DNA of 64,000 bases, taken from Sanguibacter gelidistatuariae. Its GTDB lineage: Bacteria > Actinomycetota > Actinomycetes > Actinomycetales > Cellulomonadaceae. The position numbers and the translations under genes are program-made. Position 1 is the stretch's first letter; each line of letters opens with the position of its first letter. The notes below the pieces were generated by a model. The model was not told the origin of the DNA. It was given only the letters and a program-made list of their open reading frames with translations, and ran no database searches. Below, one piece after another: positions 26,646 to 35,479 of this stretch. The stretch is taken from positions 62,001-126,000 of the forward strand of contig NZ_FMYH01000002.1 in assembly GCF_900096585.1 (NCBI RefSeq), given 5' to 3'.

Positions 26646-29600
26646 CTAGGAGATGACCATGACCAGGTCGCCGCCCTCGAGCTGCTGGACAGCGCCGATC
26701 ACCAGGCGCTGGACCGTTCCGGCCACCGGGGTGGTGATCGAGGCCTCCATCTTCATCGCCTCGACCGTGGCCACCGTCTGACCCGCCTCGACCCGCTGGC
26801 CCTCCTGGACCACGGGCGTCACAGCCCCTGCGAACGGCGCCGCGATCTGACCCGGGGTGTCCAGATCGGCCTTCTGTGCCAGAGAGCTGTCCACCGCGAT
26901 GCGCATGTCACGGACCTGGATCGGACGGAGCTGGCCGTTCAAGGTGAACATCACGGAGCGCATGCCGCGCACGTCCGGCTCGCCGACGGCCTCGAGGCCG
27001 ACGTGCAGCCGCACGCCGCGCGCGAGGGCGATCTCGACCTCGTCGCCGCGCTCGAGCCCGTACAGGTAGTTGGACGTGTCCAGCACGCTGACGTCACCGA
27101 ACTTGGCCTGGGTGGTGAGGAAGTCCTTCGTCGGCCCGGCGAAGAGCAGGTGATTGAGCCGGTCCCGGCGCACCTGCGACGACCCGGCGAGGTCGGCGAG
27201 GTCCTGCTCGGTGAGCGGGTTGATCGCGTCGCGCACGGTCCGCCCGGCCAGCGCCTTCGTGCGGAAGGGCTCGGGCCAGCCACCGGGGGGATCACCGAGC
27301 TCGCCACCGAGGAAGGCGATCACGGAGTCCGGGATGTCATAGTCCTGCGGATTCGCGGCGAAGTCCGCCGGGTCCGCGCCGCGGGCCACGAGCTGGAGAG
27401 CCAGGTCCCCCACGACCTTCGACGACGGCGTCACCTTGACCAGGCGGCCGAGGATCCGGTCCGCAGCGGCATAGGTCGCCTCGATCTGCTCGAACTGGTC
27501 ACCCAGGCCCAGCGCGATCGCCTGCTGGCGCAGGTTGGACAGCTGCCCACCGGGGATCTCGTGGGTGTAGACGCGACCGGTCGGGCCGACCAGGCCGGAC
27601 TCGAAGGGTGCGTACAGCCGGCGCACGGCCTCCCAGTACGGCTCGAGGTCGCACACGGCGGCGAGCGAGAGCCCGGTGTCCCGCGGGGTGTGCTCGAGGC
27701 TCGCCACCAGGGCGGACATCGGTGGCTGGCTCGTGGTCCCCGCCATCGCGGCCGACGCCACGTCGACCGCGTCCACCCCGGCCTCGACCGCGGCCATGAT
27801 GGTGCCCATCTGGCCGCCGGTCGTGTCGTGGGTGTGCAGGTGGACGGGGAGGTCGAAGCGCTCACGCAGCGCGGTGACCAGCTTGACCGCGGCCGCCGGA
27901 CGCAGCAGACCGGCCATGTCCTTGATCGCCAGGATGTGCGCGCCGGCGTCCACGATCCGCTCAGCCAGCTCGAGGTAGTAGTCGAGGGTGTACAGGGTCT
28001 CAGCTGGGTCGAGCAGGTTCCCGGTGTAGCACAGGGCGACCTCGGCCACGGCCGTGCCGGTCGCCCGCACGGCCTCGATCGCGGGTCGCATCTGCTCGAC
28101 GTCGTTGAGCGCGTCGAAGATCCGGAAGATGTCGATGCCCGACGCCGCCGCCTCGCGGACGAAGGCTTCCGTCACCTCGGTCGGGTACGGGGTGTAGCCG
28201 ACCGTGTTGCGCCCGCGCAGCAGCATCTGCAGGGCCACGTTGGGCAGCGCGGCGCGGAGCTTGGTCAGGCGGTCCCACGGGTCCTCCCCGAGGAAGCGCA
28301 GCGCGACGTCGTACGTCGCCCCGCCCCACGCCTCGACCGAGAACAGCCCGGGAATCATCCGCGCCACGTACGGCGCCACGACCTCGAGGTCGTGGGTGCG
28401 CACCCGGGTGGCGAGCAACGACTGGTGGGCGTCGCGGAACGTCGTGTCGGTCACCGCGACCGCCGTCTGGGCGCGCAGCGCCCGGGCGAAGCCCTCGGGT
28501 CCGAGCTCGAGCAGGCTCTGCCGGGTCCCGGCGGGCGCCGGCGCGCTCACGTCGCACATGGGCAGCTTGGCCCGCGGGTCGATCGCCCCCCGCCCCGATC
28601 CGTGCGGACGGTTCACGGTGACGTCACCGAGGAAGGCCAGCAGCTTCGTGCCGCGGTCGGCGCTCTCCCGGGCCACGAGCAGCTCGGGGCGCTCGTCGAT
28701 GAACGACGTCGACAGGTTTCCCGCGACGAACTCGTCGTCGGACAGCACGGCCTGGAGGAAGGGGATGTTCGTGCGGATGCCACGGATGCGGAACTCTGCC
28801 AGCGCGCGGCGCGCGCGGCGCACCGCCGTCGGGTAGTCGCGGCCTCGGCAGGTGAGCTTGACGAGCATGGAGTCGAAGTGACCGGTGATCTCCGAGCCCG
28901 CGGTCGCCGTCGCGCCGTCCAGGCGGACGCCCGCGCCGCCCGGTGAGCGGTAGGCCACGATCCGGCCGGTGTCGGGGCGGAAGCCGTTGGAGGGGTCCTC
29001 GGTCGTGATGCGGGTCTGCAGGGCGGCCCCGTTGACCCGGATGTCCTCCTGACGGATGCCGAGGTCTTCGAGGGTCTCTCCGGCCGCGATCCGCATCTGG
29101 GAGGAGACCAGGTCGATGTCGGTGACCTCCTCGGTGACCGTGTGCTCGACCTGGATGCGCGGGTTCATCTCGATGAACACGTGCTGACCGGCCCGCTCCC
29201 CCACCGTGTCGAGCAGGAACTCGACCGTCCCGGCGTTCTGGTAGCCGATGGACCGGGCGAATGTCACCGCGTCCGCGCACAGCGCATCCCGGATCGCAGG
29301 GTCGAGGTTCGGAGCCGGGGCGATCTCGATGACCTTCTGGTGGCGACGCTGGACCGAGCAGTCCCGCTCGAAGAGGTGCACGATGTTGCCCTCGCCGTCC
29401 GCGAGGATCTGGACCTCGATGTGCCGGGGTCGCAGGACCGCCTGCTCGAGGAACATCGTCGGGTCGCCGAAGGCGCCCTCTGCCTCCCGCATGGCAGCCG
29501 CGAGGGCCTCGGGGAGGTCCTCGCGATTGGCGACGCGGCGCATGCCGCGACCACCTCCGCCGGCGACCGCCTTGGCGAAGAGCGGGAAACCGATCACGTC

Positions 29601-30044
29601 GGCCGCGGCGATCAGCTCGTCGACGTCGGCCGAGGGCTCCGAGGAGGCGAGGACAGGGATGCCAGCGGCACGGGCGGCCTTGAGCGCACGGACCTTGTTG
29701 CCGGCCAGCTCGAGCACCTCGGCCGGCGGGCCGATGAACGTCAGGCCTGCGTCGACGCAGGCCCGGGCGAGGTCCGGGTTCTCCGAGAGGAAGCCGTAGC
29801 CGGGGTAGACCGCGTCCGCCCCGGAGTCCTTGGCGACCCGCACGATCTCTTCGATGTTCAGGTATGCCCGGACCGGGTGGCCAGCTTCGCCGATGAGGTA
29901 TGCCTCGTCGGCCTTGAGGCGGTGCTCAGAGTTTCGATCCTCCTGCGGGAAGACCGCGACGGTGCGGGCCCCCATCTCGTAGGCGGCCCGGAACGCACGC
30001 ACGGCGATCTCGGCTCGGTTGGCAACCAGCACCTTGGAGAACAC
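26646..30044 (-). CDS. pyc: Pyruvate carboxylase
   Basis: This 1132-residue, full-length single-chain pyruvate carboxylase makes oxaloacetate from pyruvate, bicarbonate and ATP. Domains in order: biotin carboxylase (about 1-450; GYGFLSENPDLARA, GGGGRGMRRV, EMNPRIQVEHTVTEE), carboxyltransferase (about 520-800; TFRDAHQSLLATRVRT, EAWGGATYDVALRF, LHTHDTTGGQ), the PYC/OADA conserved region, and a C-terminal biotinyl domain with the target lysine in VEAMKMEAS. GTG at 30044 is the start. It is monocistronic and divergent from the ParA gene. It is the main anaplerotic enzyme seen in the window. Confidence 0.97.
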   Translation of the reverse strand: MFSKVLVANRAEIAVRAFRAAYEMGARTVAVFPQEDRNSEHRLKADEAYLIGEAGHPVRAYLNIEEIVRVAKDSGADAVYPGYGFLSENPDLARACVDAGLTFIGPPAEVLELAGNKVRALKAARAAGIPVLASSEPSADVDELIAAADVIGFPLFAKAVAGGGGRGMRRVANREDLPEALAAAMREAEGAFGDPTMFLEQAVLRPRHIEVQILADGEGNIVHLFERDCSVQRRHQKVIEIAPAPNLDPAIRDALCADAVTFARSIGYQNAGTVEFLLDTVGERAGQHVFIEMNPRIQVEHTVTEEVTDIDLVSSQMRIAAGETLEDLGIRQEDIRVNGAALQTRITTEDPSNGFRPDTGRIVAYRSPGGAGVRLDGATATAGSEITGHFDSMLVKLTCRGRDYPTAVRRARRALAEFRIRGIRTNIPFLQAVLSDDEFVAGNLSTSFIDERPELLVARESADRGTKLLAFLGDVTVNRPHGSGRGAIDPRAKLPMCDVSAPAPAGTRQSLLELGPEGFARALRAQTAVAVTDTTFRDAHQSLLATRVRTHDLEVVAPYVARMIPGLFSVEAWGGATYDVALRFLGEDPWDRLTKLRAALPNVALQMLLRGRNTVGYTPYPTEVTEAFVREAAASGIDIFRIFDALNDVEQMRPAIEAVRATGTAVAEVALCYTGNLLDPAETLYTLDYYLELAERIVDAGAHILAIKDMAGLLRPAAAVKLVTALRERFDLPVHLHTHDTTGGQMGTIMAAVEAGVDAVDVASAAMAGTTSQPPMSALVASLEHTPRDTGLSLAAVCDLEPYWEAVRRLYAPFESGLVGPTGRVYTHEIPGGQLSNLRQQAIALGLGDQFEQIEATYAAADRILGRLVKVTPSSKVVGDLALQLVARGADPADFAANPQDYDIPDSVIAFLGGELGDPPGGWPEPFRTKALAGRTVRDAINPLTEQDLADLAGSSQVRRDRLNHLLFAGPTKDFLTTQAKFGDVSVLDTSNYLYGLERGDEVEIALARGVRLHVGLEAVGEPDVRGMRSVMFTLNGQLRPIQVRDMRIAVDSSLAQKADLDTPGQIAAPFAGAVTPVVQEGQRVEAGQTVATVEAMKMEASITTPVAGTVQRLVIGAVQQLEGGDLVMVIS

Positions 30045-30270
30045 GCGTTATCCCATCATTCGACAAGATCCCACGCAGTCCGCAGGCGTGAGATTCCGTC
30101 GATCTTCCCATGATTCTCGCCGGCCACGGCCACGAACGCGGAGAAATCTCGGCGTTCGGTACGCTGATCCCGCATGAAAGGCCTCAGCTCGCCCCTGTCA
30201 CCAGTCGACAGCGCGACGAGCGACGGCATCGAACTAGGTGGAGTTCCCGCCGGAAGGACCGTGTCCCCTC

Positions 30271-31044
30271 GTGCCCGTGCTCGGAGTGTGCAGCTTGAAA
30301 GGCGGCGTCGGCAAGACGTCCATCACCCTCGGTCTCGCGTCGGCGGCGGTCGCCGCCGGCCTGCGGACGCTTGTGGTCGACCTCGACCCGCAGGCGGACA
30401 CCACGCTCGCCCTCGGTGCCACCGGGGCGGCCGCGCAGGACGTCGCCGCAGTCCTGGACAACCCGGCCGACTACGTCGTGAAGTCGGCGCTCGCCGTCTC
30501 GAGCTGGGACCCGGACATGCTTGACGTCCTCATGGGATCGGCCGACTCCGCGCGTCACGACGGGCCCACCTACGAGCACCGGCTCGGCCGGCTCGCGACC
30601 GCCCTGGACACCCTGGACGAGTACGACCTGGTGATCATCGACTGCCCGCCGTCTCTCGGCGGCCTTACCCGACAGGGCCTGACCGCCTGCGACCGTGCGC
30701 TCGTGGTCACCGAGCCCGGGCTCTTCTCGGTGACCGCGGCGGCCCGTGCCTTCAAAGCCATCGACGACCTCCGCCGCAGCTCGGCACCCCATCTGCAGCC
30801 GCTCGGCGTGGTCATCAACCGGGTCCGCGCACGTTCGAGCGAGCAGGCATACCGCCAGGCCGAGCTCGAGGGCATGTTCGGACCGCTGATCCTGTCCCCG
30901 ATGATCCCGGAACGGGCTGCCATGCAGCAGGCACAAGGCGCTGGGCGGTCGATCCACGACTGGCCGGGAGCCTCTGCCGCGGAGCTGGCACAGGCCTTCG
31001 ACTCGATCCTGGCCCGTGGGATGCGGGCGATGTCCGAGGCGTGA
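30271..31044 (+). CDS. Orphan ParA/MinD-type ATPase
   Basis: This 257-residue deviant Walker A ATPase has KGGVGKTSITLGLA near residue 10, switch I VDLDPQADTTLAL, Walker B DLVIIDCPPSLGG and VINRVRARSSEQ. The start is ambiguous: GTG 30271 has GGAAGGA 11 bp upstream, while GTG 30238 would add 11 residues. There is no parB, parS-like repeat or other partition gene next to it, so a role in chromosome or plasmid segregation is not supported; subcellular positioning of another complex is an alternative. It is convergent with the MerR gene. Confidence 0.88.
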   Translation: MPVLGVCSLKGGVGKTSITLGLASAAVAAGLRTLVVDLDPQADTTLALGATGAAAQDVAAVLDNPADYVVKSALAVSSWDPDMLDVLMGSADSARHDGPTYEHRLGRLATALDTLDEYDLVIIDCPPSLGGLTRQGLTACDRALVVTEPGLFSVTAAARAFKAIDDLRRSSAPHLQPLGVVINRVRARSSEQAYRQAELEGMFGPLILSPMIPERAAMQQAQGAGRSIHDWPGASAAELAQAFDSILARGMRAMSEA

Positions 31045-31056
31045 GGGAGGGAGCCG

Positions 31057-31638
31057 CTAGCCCGCCGAGCGGGCCTGCCGGCGCACCGACAGCTCGTCGT
31101 GACCGGCGTCGACCACGGGGTCGTCGAGACGCTCGGTCGGCAGGGTCGCGAGCGTGCCCTCGACCTCGCGCCAGACGCGTCCGACGGCGATCCCGAAGAC
31201 TCCCTGTCCGCCCTGGACGAGGTCGATGACCTCGTCGGCCGACGTGCACTCGTAGACGGAGGCCCCGTCGCTCATGAGGGTGAGCTCGGCGAGGTCCTCG
31301 ACCCCGCGCTCGCGCAGGTGGACCACCGCGGTGCGGATCTGCTGCAGGGAGACACCCGTGTCGAGGAGCCGCTTGACGACCTTGAGGACAAGCACGTCAC
31401 GGAAGCTGTACAGCCGGTGCGTCCCCGATCCAGTCGCAGAGCGCACGGTCGGCTCGACCAGCCCGGTCCGCGCCCAGTAGTCGAGCTGGCGGTAGGTGAT
31501 CCCAGCCGCGCGGCACGCAGTGGGGCCGCGGTAGCCGATCGACTCGTTGCGGCTGGGGAGGTCCTCGTCGAAGAGGAGACCCTGGGTGCGCGTGACGGGT
31601 GCCCCACCCGGGCCGCCGTCGTGTCCGCTACCACTCAC
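31057..31638 (-). CDS. MerR family regulator (second MerR of the garA/ftsR region)
   Basis: This 193-residue MerR protein has an N-terminal DNA-binding domain (GPTACRAAGITYRQLDYWARTGLVEP, then GTHRLYSFRDVLVLKVVKRLLDTG) and SLQQIRTAVVHLRERG leading into a C-terminal region without metal-binding cysteines. It matches the second MerR gene that follows ftsR in actinobacteria, where a DUF151 bifunctional nuclease gene usually lies between; that gene is absent here. GTG at 31638 follows GGAGG. It has its own promoter and a leader of about 140 nt. Confidence 0.88.
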   Translation of the reverse strand: MSGSGHDGGPGGAPVTRTQGLLFDEDLPSRNESIGYRGPTACRAAGITYRQLDYWARTGLVEPTVRSATGSGTHRLYSFRDVLVLKVVKRLLDTGVSLQQIRTAVVHLRERGVEDLAELTLMSDGASVYECTSADEVIDLVQGGQGVFGIAVGRVWREVEGTLATLPTERLDDPVVDAGHDELSVRRQARSAG

Positions 31639-31785
31639 TTGTCTGCCTCCGTCTCAAGCCGCCCTGCCAACCGGACTCGGCGCAGTGCTGCTTCCATGGT
31701 GACACGATTCCGTGGACTGCAGATGCTCAGCGAGAGGGGATCTCGTGTCGCTGGCGCAGATCCTGCGCCATCCGATGACAGGCCC

Positions 31786-31814
31786 ACGCTATGGCCCGGG
31801 TGGGGCGGGGTCAA
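31786..31814 (-). promoter_or_regulatory. Promoter of the second merR gene
   Basis: TTGACC (31814-31809) and TAGCGT (31791-31786), separated by exactly 17 bp, form a good housekeeping promoter on the minus strand. Transcription would start near 31779, giving a leader of about 140 nt before the GTG start. Confidence 0.65.
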
Positions 31815-31891
31815 CGACCATCGCGGCAGGAGTTCTGGCGTGTCGCGCCGTGGCGGTCAGAGAAGCGGTCGCAACGACGGTCGTGACGGGC

Positions 31892-32728
31892 TCAGCCGGG
31901 GAGGTCTCCCACGCCCTGGCGCACCCACGCGGTGTGCAGGCGGGCAAACATCTCACCGAGCTCGGCGGCGGTCGCCCCGGCCTGGCCGCGGGCCGAGGGC
32001 GCGTGCTGCCCGCGCAGCGGTGAGACGACCTGGTCGATGAGGTCGATATGGCGTTCTGCCGCAGTGCGCAGGGAGCGAAGATGGCGTGGTTCGATGCCGA
32101 ACTCGCCGAGCCCAGCGGCCAGCTGGACGATCTCCTGGGCCGCAGCGTCGAAGTGACCGAGCCCGTCCGGGCGCACGATCCCGGCGCCCACCAATGCCTC
32201 CACGAGTGTGGCAGCCACGCCGCACGAGGCGGCCAGCGCCTCCGTGCTGCTCTGGGTCCGGACGGCGGCGGACTCGCCGTCGCGGGCGATCAGGCGCGGG
32301 ATGAGCGGCTGGTCGCTGCTCGCCACGCCCGCATCGAGGGCGGCGAGCTTGCCCTTGATCACCTTGAGCGGCAGATAGCGGTCACGCTGTTCGATGAGCA
32401 CGAAGCGCAGACGCGCGACGTCGGCCGGGCTGTACTTGCGGTACCCGGAGGCGGTGCGCACCGGTTCGACCAGGCCCTGTTCCTCGAGGAAGCGCAGCTT
32501 GGAGTGGCTGATCGCCGGGAACTCCATGCGCAGGCTGGAGAGCACGTCGGAGATCCGCATGGAGGCCTCACGGGAGATCCCGTGCGGCCACGTGCGCTCG
32601 ACGACGACGTCCGCCGGGGCACCGTCCTGAGGCGCGCCGTCGTGCTGACCGGCGTCGCCCTGCCTGCTGTTGGCGTGCCCGCTGTTGTCGTGCCCGCTGT
32701 TGTCATGCGGAGAGCGCGCAGCGCTCAC
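31892..32728 (-). CDS. ftsR: MerR family cell-division regulator FtsR
   Basis: This 278-residue protein contains a MerR DNA-binding domain (MRISDVLSSLRMEFPAISHS, KLRFLEEQGLVEPVRTASGY, YSPADVARLRFVLIEQRDRYLPL) and a long C-terminal helical region. It follows garA with a 4-bp overlap, matching the conserved actinobacterial garA-ftsR pair; FtsR activates ftsZ in corynebacteria. The first 30 residues are low complexity (NSGHDNSGHANS), encoded by a 15-bp tandem repeat at 32666-32710. The true conserved start may be further in, but the ATGA overlap favours ATG 32728. Confidence 0.88.
   Translation of the reverse strand: MSAARSPHDNSGHDNSGHANSRQGDAGQHDGAPQDGAPADVVVERTWPHGISREASMRISDVLSSLRMEFPAISHSKLRFLEEQGLVEPVRTASGYRKYSPADVARLRFVLIEQRDRYLPLKVIKGKLAALDAGVASSDQPLIPRLIARDGESAAVRTQSSTEALAASCGVAATLVEALVGAGIVRPDGLGHFDAAAQEIVQLAAGLGEFGIEPRHLRSLRTAAERHIDLIDQVVSPLRGQHAPSARGQAGATAAELGEMFARLHTAWVRQGVGDLPG
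32666..32710. repeat. 15-bp tandem repeat in the ftsR 5' end
   Basis: Three consecutive 15-bp units close to GCTGTTGTCGTGCCC encode the repeated residues HDNSG/HANSR in the FtsR N-terminus. Such a unit keeps the frame and could vary in number between strains. Confidence 0.7.
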
Positions 32729-33225
32729 TCGGCAACCGGTTCGTCGGTCGACGCGTCGCGAGTCAGCGGGCTCGGGTAGAAGAGCATGCGGTACTTCCCG
32801 ATCTGCACCTCGTCACCAGCCTTGAGCAGCGCAGAGTCGATCCGCACGCGATTGACGTAGGTGCCGTTGAGGGAGCCGATGTCCCGGACGACGAAGTCGT
32901 CGAGCTCGCGGACGAACTCCACGTGCTTGCGGGAGACGGTCACGTCGTCGAGGAAGATGTCCGCCTGCTCGCTGCGACCGGCGACCGTGCGCTCGGCGTC
33001 GAGCAGGAAGCGAGAGCCTCCGCTCTGGCCGCGCTGCATGATGAGCAGCGCCGAGGTCCGCGGCAGGGCCGCCACGGCGGCCTGCTGCTCGGCCGTGAGT
33101 CCGCCGGCGCCGAGGACCTCGTCTGCGACGGGTGTCCCGAAGCTGATCGTGGTGTCCCCGAGACCTGACAGTGCGGAGCTGTCGGGCAGACCCGGTCCCC
33201 CTGGGTGTCCGGTGCTGCTGGTCAT
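32725..33225 (-). CDS. garA: FHA-domain regulator GarA/OdhI
   Basis: This 166-residue protein ends in an FHA phosphothreonine-binding domain with GRSEQADIFLDDVTVSRKHVEF and DIGSLNGTYVNRVRID. GarA/OdhI is phosphorylated near its N-terminus by PknB/PknG-type kinases and controls 2-oxoglutarate dehydrogenase and glutamate metabolism. Here the N-terminal GDTTISFG supplies the expected adjacent threonines but is not the canonical ETTS. It overlaps ftsR by 4 bp. The gcvH gene often found upstream is missing. A palindrome and about 240 bp of non-coding DNA precede it. Confidence 0.92.
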   Translation of the reverse strand: MTSSTGHPGGPGLPDSSALSGLGDTTISFGTPVADEVLGAGGLTAEQQAAVAALPRTSALLIMQRGQSGGSRFLLDAERTVAGRSEQADIFLDDVTVSRKHVEFVRELDDFVVRDIGSLNGTYVNRVRIDSALLKAGDEVQIGKYRMLFYPSPLTRDASTDEPVAE

Positions 33226-33376
33226 GTCGCCTCCTGGTCACTGCGAATACATCACTGCCTACGTCACTGCTGTGCCGCTCATGCCGCTCATGCCGCTCAC
33301 GTCACTGCGCGGACGTCCGACTGTGTCCGCACCGACTACATCATCGGCAGGCGACCCGCATCTGTGAGTGGTCGGA

Positions 33377-33401
33377 ACCTCTTAAGGACAACCTTAGAGG
33401 T
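33377..33401 (-). promoter_or_regulatory. Operator-like palindrome upstream of garA
   Basis: CCTCTTAAGG (33378-33387), a 4-bp centre and CCTTAGAGG (33392-33400) make a nearly perfect inverted repeat with a one-base offset; it stands out as AT-rich. It is about 150 bp upstream of the garA start. Its length and shape would suit a MerR-type dimer such as the two encoded just downstream. The site is observed; the binding protein is inferred. Confidence 0.5.
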
Positions 33402-33469
33402 GAACCGCCCAAGACAGAAGTCCCCCGATACTCTTGCACGCTACACGCCGGTCGTCTTGACCGGCCGGA

Positions 33470-34267
33470 TCAGTCGCCGACGTCTGGCGTGGCGTACTTG
33501 GGCTCGGCCGGCTCGCGGACCGAGCGGATCTCCACCAGCGTCTTCTGCTGGATCGTGGTGCGGCCGCCGTTCGTGGTGATCGTCGCCATGGCGCCGCCGG
33601 GGATCGCGATGGCCGGCTCGAGCGTCTGCGGGTCGCCGATCACCGACCACCGGTAGGGCGCGGAGACCGGGATCCCGTCGATCACGACCCCCTGGTCGGC
33701 GTCGGTGAAGTAGCTGCTGGTGACCATCCGGATGCCATTGACATCGATCGCCTCGGCGCCGGCGTTGCGCAGTTCCTCCAGGACGTTGAACAGTCGGGCC
33801 GCCGTGATCCGCTTGGTGCCCTCCACGATCGTGATCTCCAGGCCGGGCCCCTCGGCTGGCAACCGGCCCGACAGGATTCCCTGCACGGCGACGTTCTGCT
33901 CGGCAAGCTCGATCGCCGCTCGCTGGGAGTCGCTTCCCGACTGCAGCTCGAACTCCGTCTCGCGCAGGGCCGCCGCCTCGCGCTCGAGGGCGTCTGACCG
34001 CCGGTTCACGTCGTCGAGGATGCGCACCAGGTCCGACTGGCGCAGACCCGCGAACTCGTCCTGCTGGGTCTGGCGGAGCTGCACGACGAGCGCGAAGCCG
34101 AGCACCGCACACAGGATCGCGGCCAGGATCTGCGCACGGGTCGCCCGCGGCCTCCAGGCGCCACGGACCCGGCGCCACGCGGTCATCGGGGGCCGGGGCG
34201 CGGTCTCTGTCGACGGGGCGTCTGCGGGACTGGCGGCCGCGTCGTCGGGCTCCTCGTGCTTGCTCAT
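33470..34267 (-). CDS. DUF881 family protein (second copy)
   Basis: This 265-residue protein has an acidic N-terminal tail, one membrane helix (ILAAILCAVLGFALVVQL), a coiled-coil-like stretch (RILDDVNRRSDALEREAAAL) and the DUF881 domain with NVLEELRNAGAEAIDVNGIRM and APYRWSVIGDPQTLEPA. DUF881 proteins flank the DUF1290 small basic protein in many Gram-positives near division genes; their function is undefined. The start overlaps the DUF1290 stop by 4 bp. It is the last gene of the pgsA operon. Confidence 0.9.
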   Translation of the reverse strand: MSKHEEPDDAAASPADAPSTETAPRPPMTAWRRVRGAWRPRATRAQILAAILCAVLGFALVVQLRQTQQDEFAGLRQSDLVRILDDVNRRSDALEREAAALRETEFELQSGSDSQRAAIELAEQNVAVQGILSGRLPAEGPGLEITIVEGTKRITAARLFNVLEELRNAGAEAIDVNGIRMVTSSYFTDADQGVVIDGIPVSAPYRWSVIGDPQTLEPAIAIPGGAMATITTNGGRTTIQQKTLVEIRSVREPAEPKYATPDVGD

Positions 34268-34611
34268 GCCTTGAACAGGTGCCGACGGATCGCCGCAGCG
34301 TTGGAGAAGATGCGGATGCCGAGCACGACGACGACGCCGGTCGAGAGCTGGGTGCCGACCCCGAGCTGGTCGCCGAGGAAGACGATGAGGGCGGCGACGA
34401 CCACGTTGGACAAGAACGAGACGAGAAAGACCTTGTCGTCGAACATGCCGTCCAGCAGGGCGCGCAGCCCGCCGAAGAGGGCGTCGAGGGCAGCGACGAC
34501 CGCGATCGGAAGATAGGGCTGGAGGTAGACCGGAACCGTCGGTTCCAGGAACAATCCAGCAGCTATCCCGATCAAGAGCCCGAAGACCGGAATCACGTTG
34601 TACTCCCCCAT
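34264..34611 (-). CDS. sbp: Small basic protein (DUF1290 family)
   Basis: This 115-residue membrane protein is of the Sbp/DUF1290 family: IPVFGLLIGIAAGLFLEPTV, LPIAVVAALDALFGGLRALL, VFLVSFLSNVVVAALIVFLG and a last helix with LGIRIFSNAAAIRRHLF. It lies between the two DUF881 genes, the standard arrangement. ATG 34611 gives the family N-terminus; ATG 34632, inside the preceding gene, would add seven residues. The Bacillus homologue lies next to ftsA/ftsZ, which suggests a link to the divisome, but the role is unknown. Confidence 0.9.
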   Translation of the reverse strand: MGEYNVIPVFGLLIGIAAGLFLEPTVPVYLQPYLPIAVVAALDALFGGLRALLDGMFDDKVFLVSFLSNVVVAALIVFLGDQLGVGTQLSTGVVVVLGIRIFSNAAAIRRHLFKA

Positions 34612-34618
34612 GCTGTAG

Positions 34619-35479
34619 TCACTTGTCACCATTGTCCGTGCCGAGGGGCTGTGCCGAGAACAGCACCCGAGTCGGCCCCGCGGGTACGAGGAGGTCCTCG
34701 TGCGTGGCCACGCTGGTCTTGATCCCGTACTGGGATCCCAGGGCACTGAGCTGCTGCGCCGCCGAAGATCGGGCCAGGCCGGTCTCGAGATCGTTCCGGT
34801 TGCCGATCGCGACGACCTCATACGGCCCGGCGACCCCGACGAGGTCAACAAGGATGGCGCTGCCGGCGCTGCGGATCGAGGTGGTCGCAGTGAGCCGCTG
34901 GCCGTTGATTGCGATCGCCTCCGCGCCCGCCGACCACAGCGCGTTGACGACCGACTGCAGGTCGGAGTCCTGCACGAAGGCGGCCGGGTCCGTGGCTGCA
35001 TCGGCGCCGTCCGCGACGGTCACGGTGATCCCTGGCCCTTTGGCCGCGACCGTCCCGTTGGTGAAGCCGTCCAGGGCTACGGTGCGCACCAGCTCGGGGT
35101 CCACGAACTCCAGCGCGGAGTCCCGCAGGGTGTCGATCGACGTCCCCAGTGCGGCATTCTGGGCGGTCAGGGTGGCGACCTCCGCGCGGGTGCTGGTGAT
35201 CTCGTCCTGCAGGAGCGTCCGGGCCGCCACCACGCCGGGCTGCGGCTTGCGCAGCTCGATCGCCGCCCGGGCGGTCCCGAAGCCCAGCACGATCGCCACG
35301 ACGAGGAGCACCACGATCGTGACGGCGGCGCGCGGCGCTTCCTCCCCCCGTGCCCGACGCCCCGCCGCCGCGGCGTAGCCGGGGTCGAGCGGGCGGTGCA
35401 TGACCTCGTTGAGGAGGGTCATCGACGCGTCGACGGCGCGGGCGGGACGCGGCTGGGCCGGGTCGGCGTCGGGCATCAT
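34619..35479 (-). CDS. DUF881 family protein (first copy)
   Basis: This 286-residue protein has a cytoplasmic N-terminus, one membrane helix (AVTIVVLLVVAIVLGFGTA), a helical stalk (LQDEITSTRAEVATLTAQNA) and a DUF881 domain with LQSVVNALWSAGAEAIAINGQRL and GPYEVVAIGNRNDLETGL. It is paralogous to the copy at 33470-34267. The start is ATG 35479, overlapping the pgsA stop by 4 bp; the longer frame upstream is a shadow of pgsA. It probably acts at the cell surface together with its neighbours. Confidence 0.9.
   Translation of the reverse strand: MMPDADPAQPRPARAVDASMTLLNEVMHRPLDPGYAAAAGRRARGEEAPRAAVTIVVLLVVAIVLGFGTARAAIELRKPQPGVVAARTLLQDEITSTRAEVATLTAQNAALGTSIDTLRDSALEFVDPELVRTVALDGFTNGTVAAKGPGITVTVADGADAATDPAAFVQDSDLQSVVNALWSAGAEAIAINGQRLTATTSIRSAGSAILVDLVGVAGPYEVVAIGNRNDLETGLARSSAAQQLSALGSQYGIKTSVATHEDLLVPAGPTRVLFSAQPLGTDNGDK

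Noticed and set aside
26574-28946. A 790-codon open frame on the plus strand
   Set aside because: It lies opposite pyruvate carboxylase and shows no protein-like features.
33262-33302. Short tandem TGCCGCTCA repeats upstream of garA
   Set aside because: Three imperfect 9-bp units without position or symmetry suggesting regulation; likely low-complexity drift.
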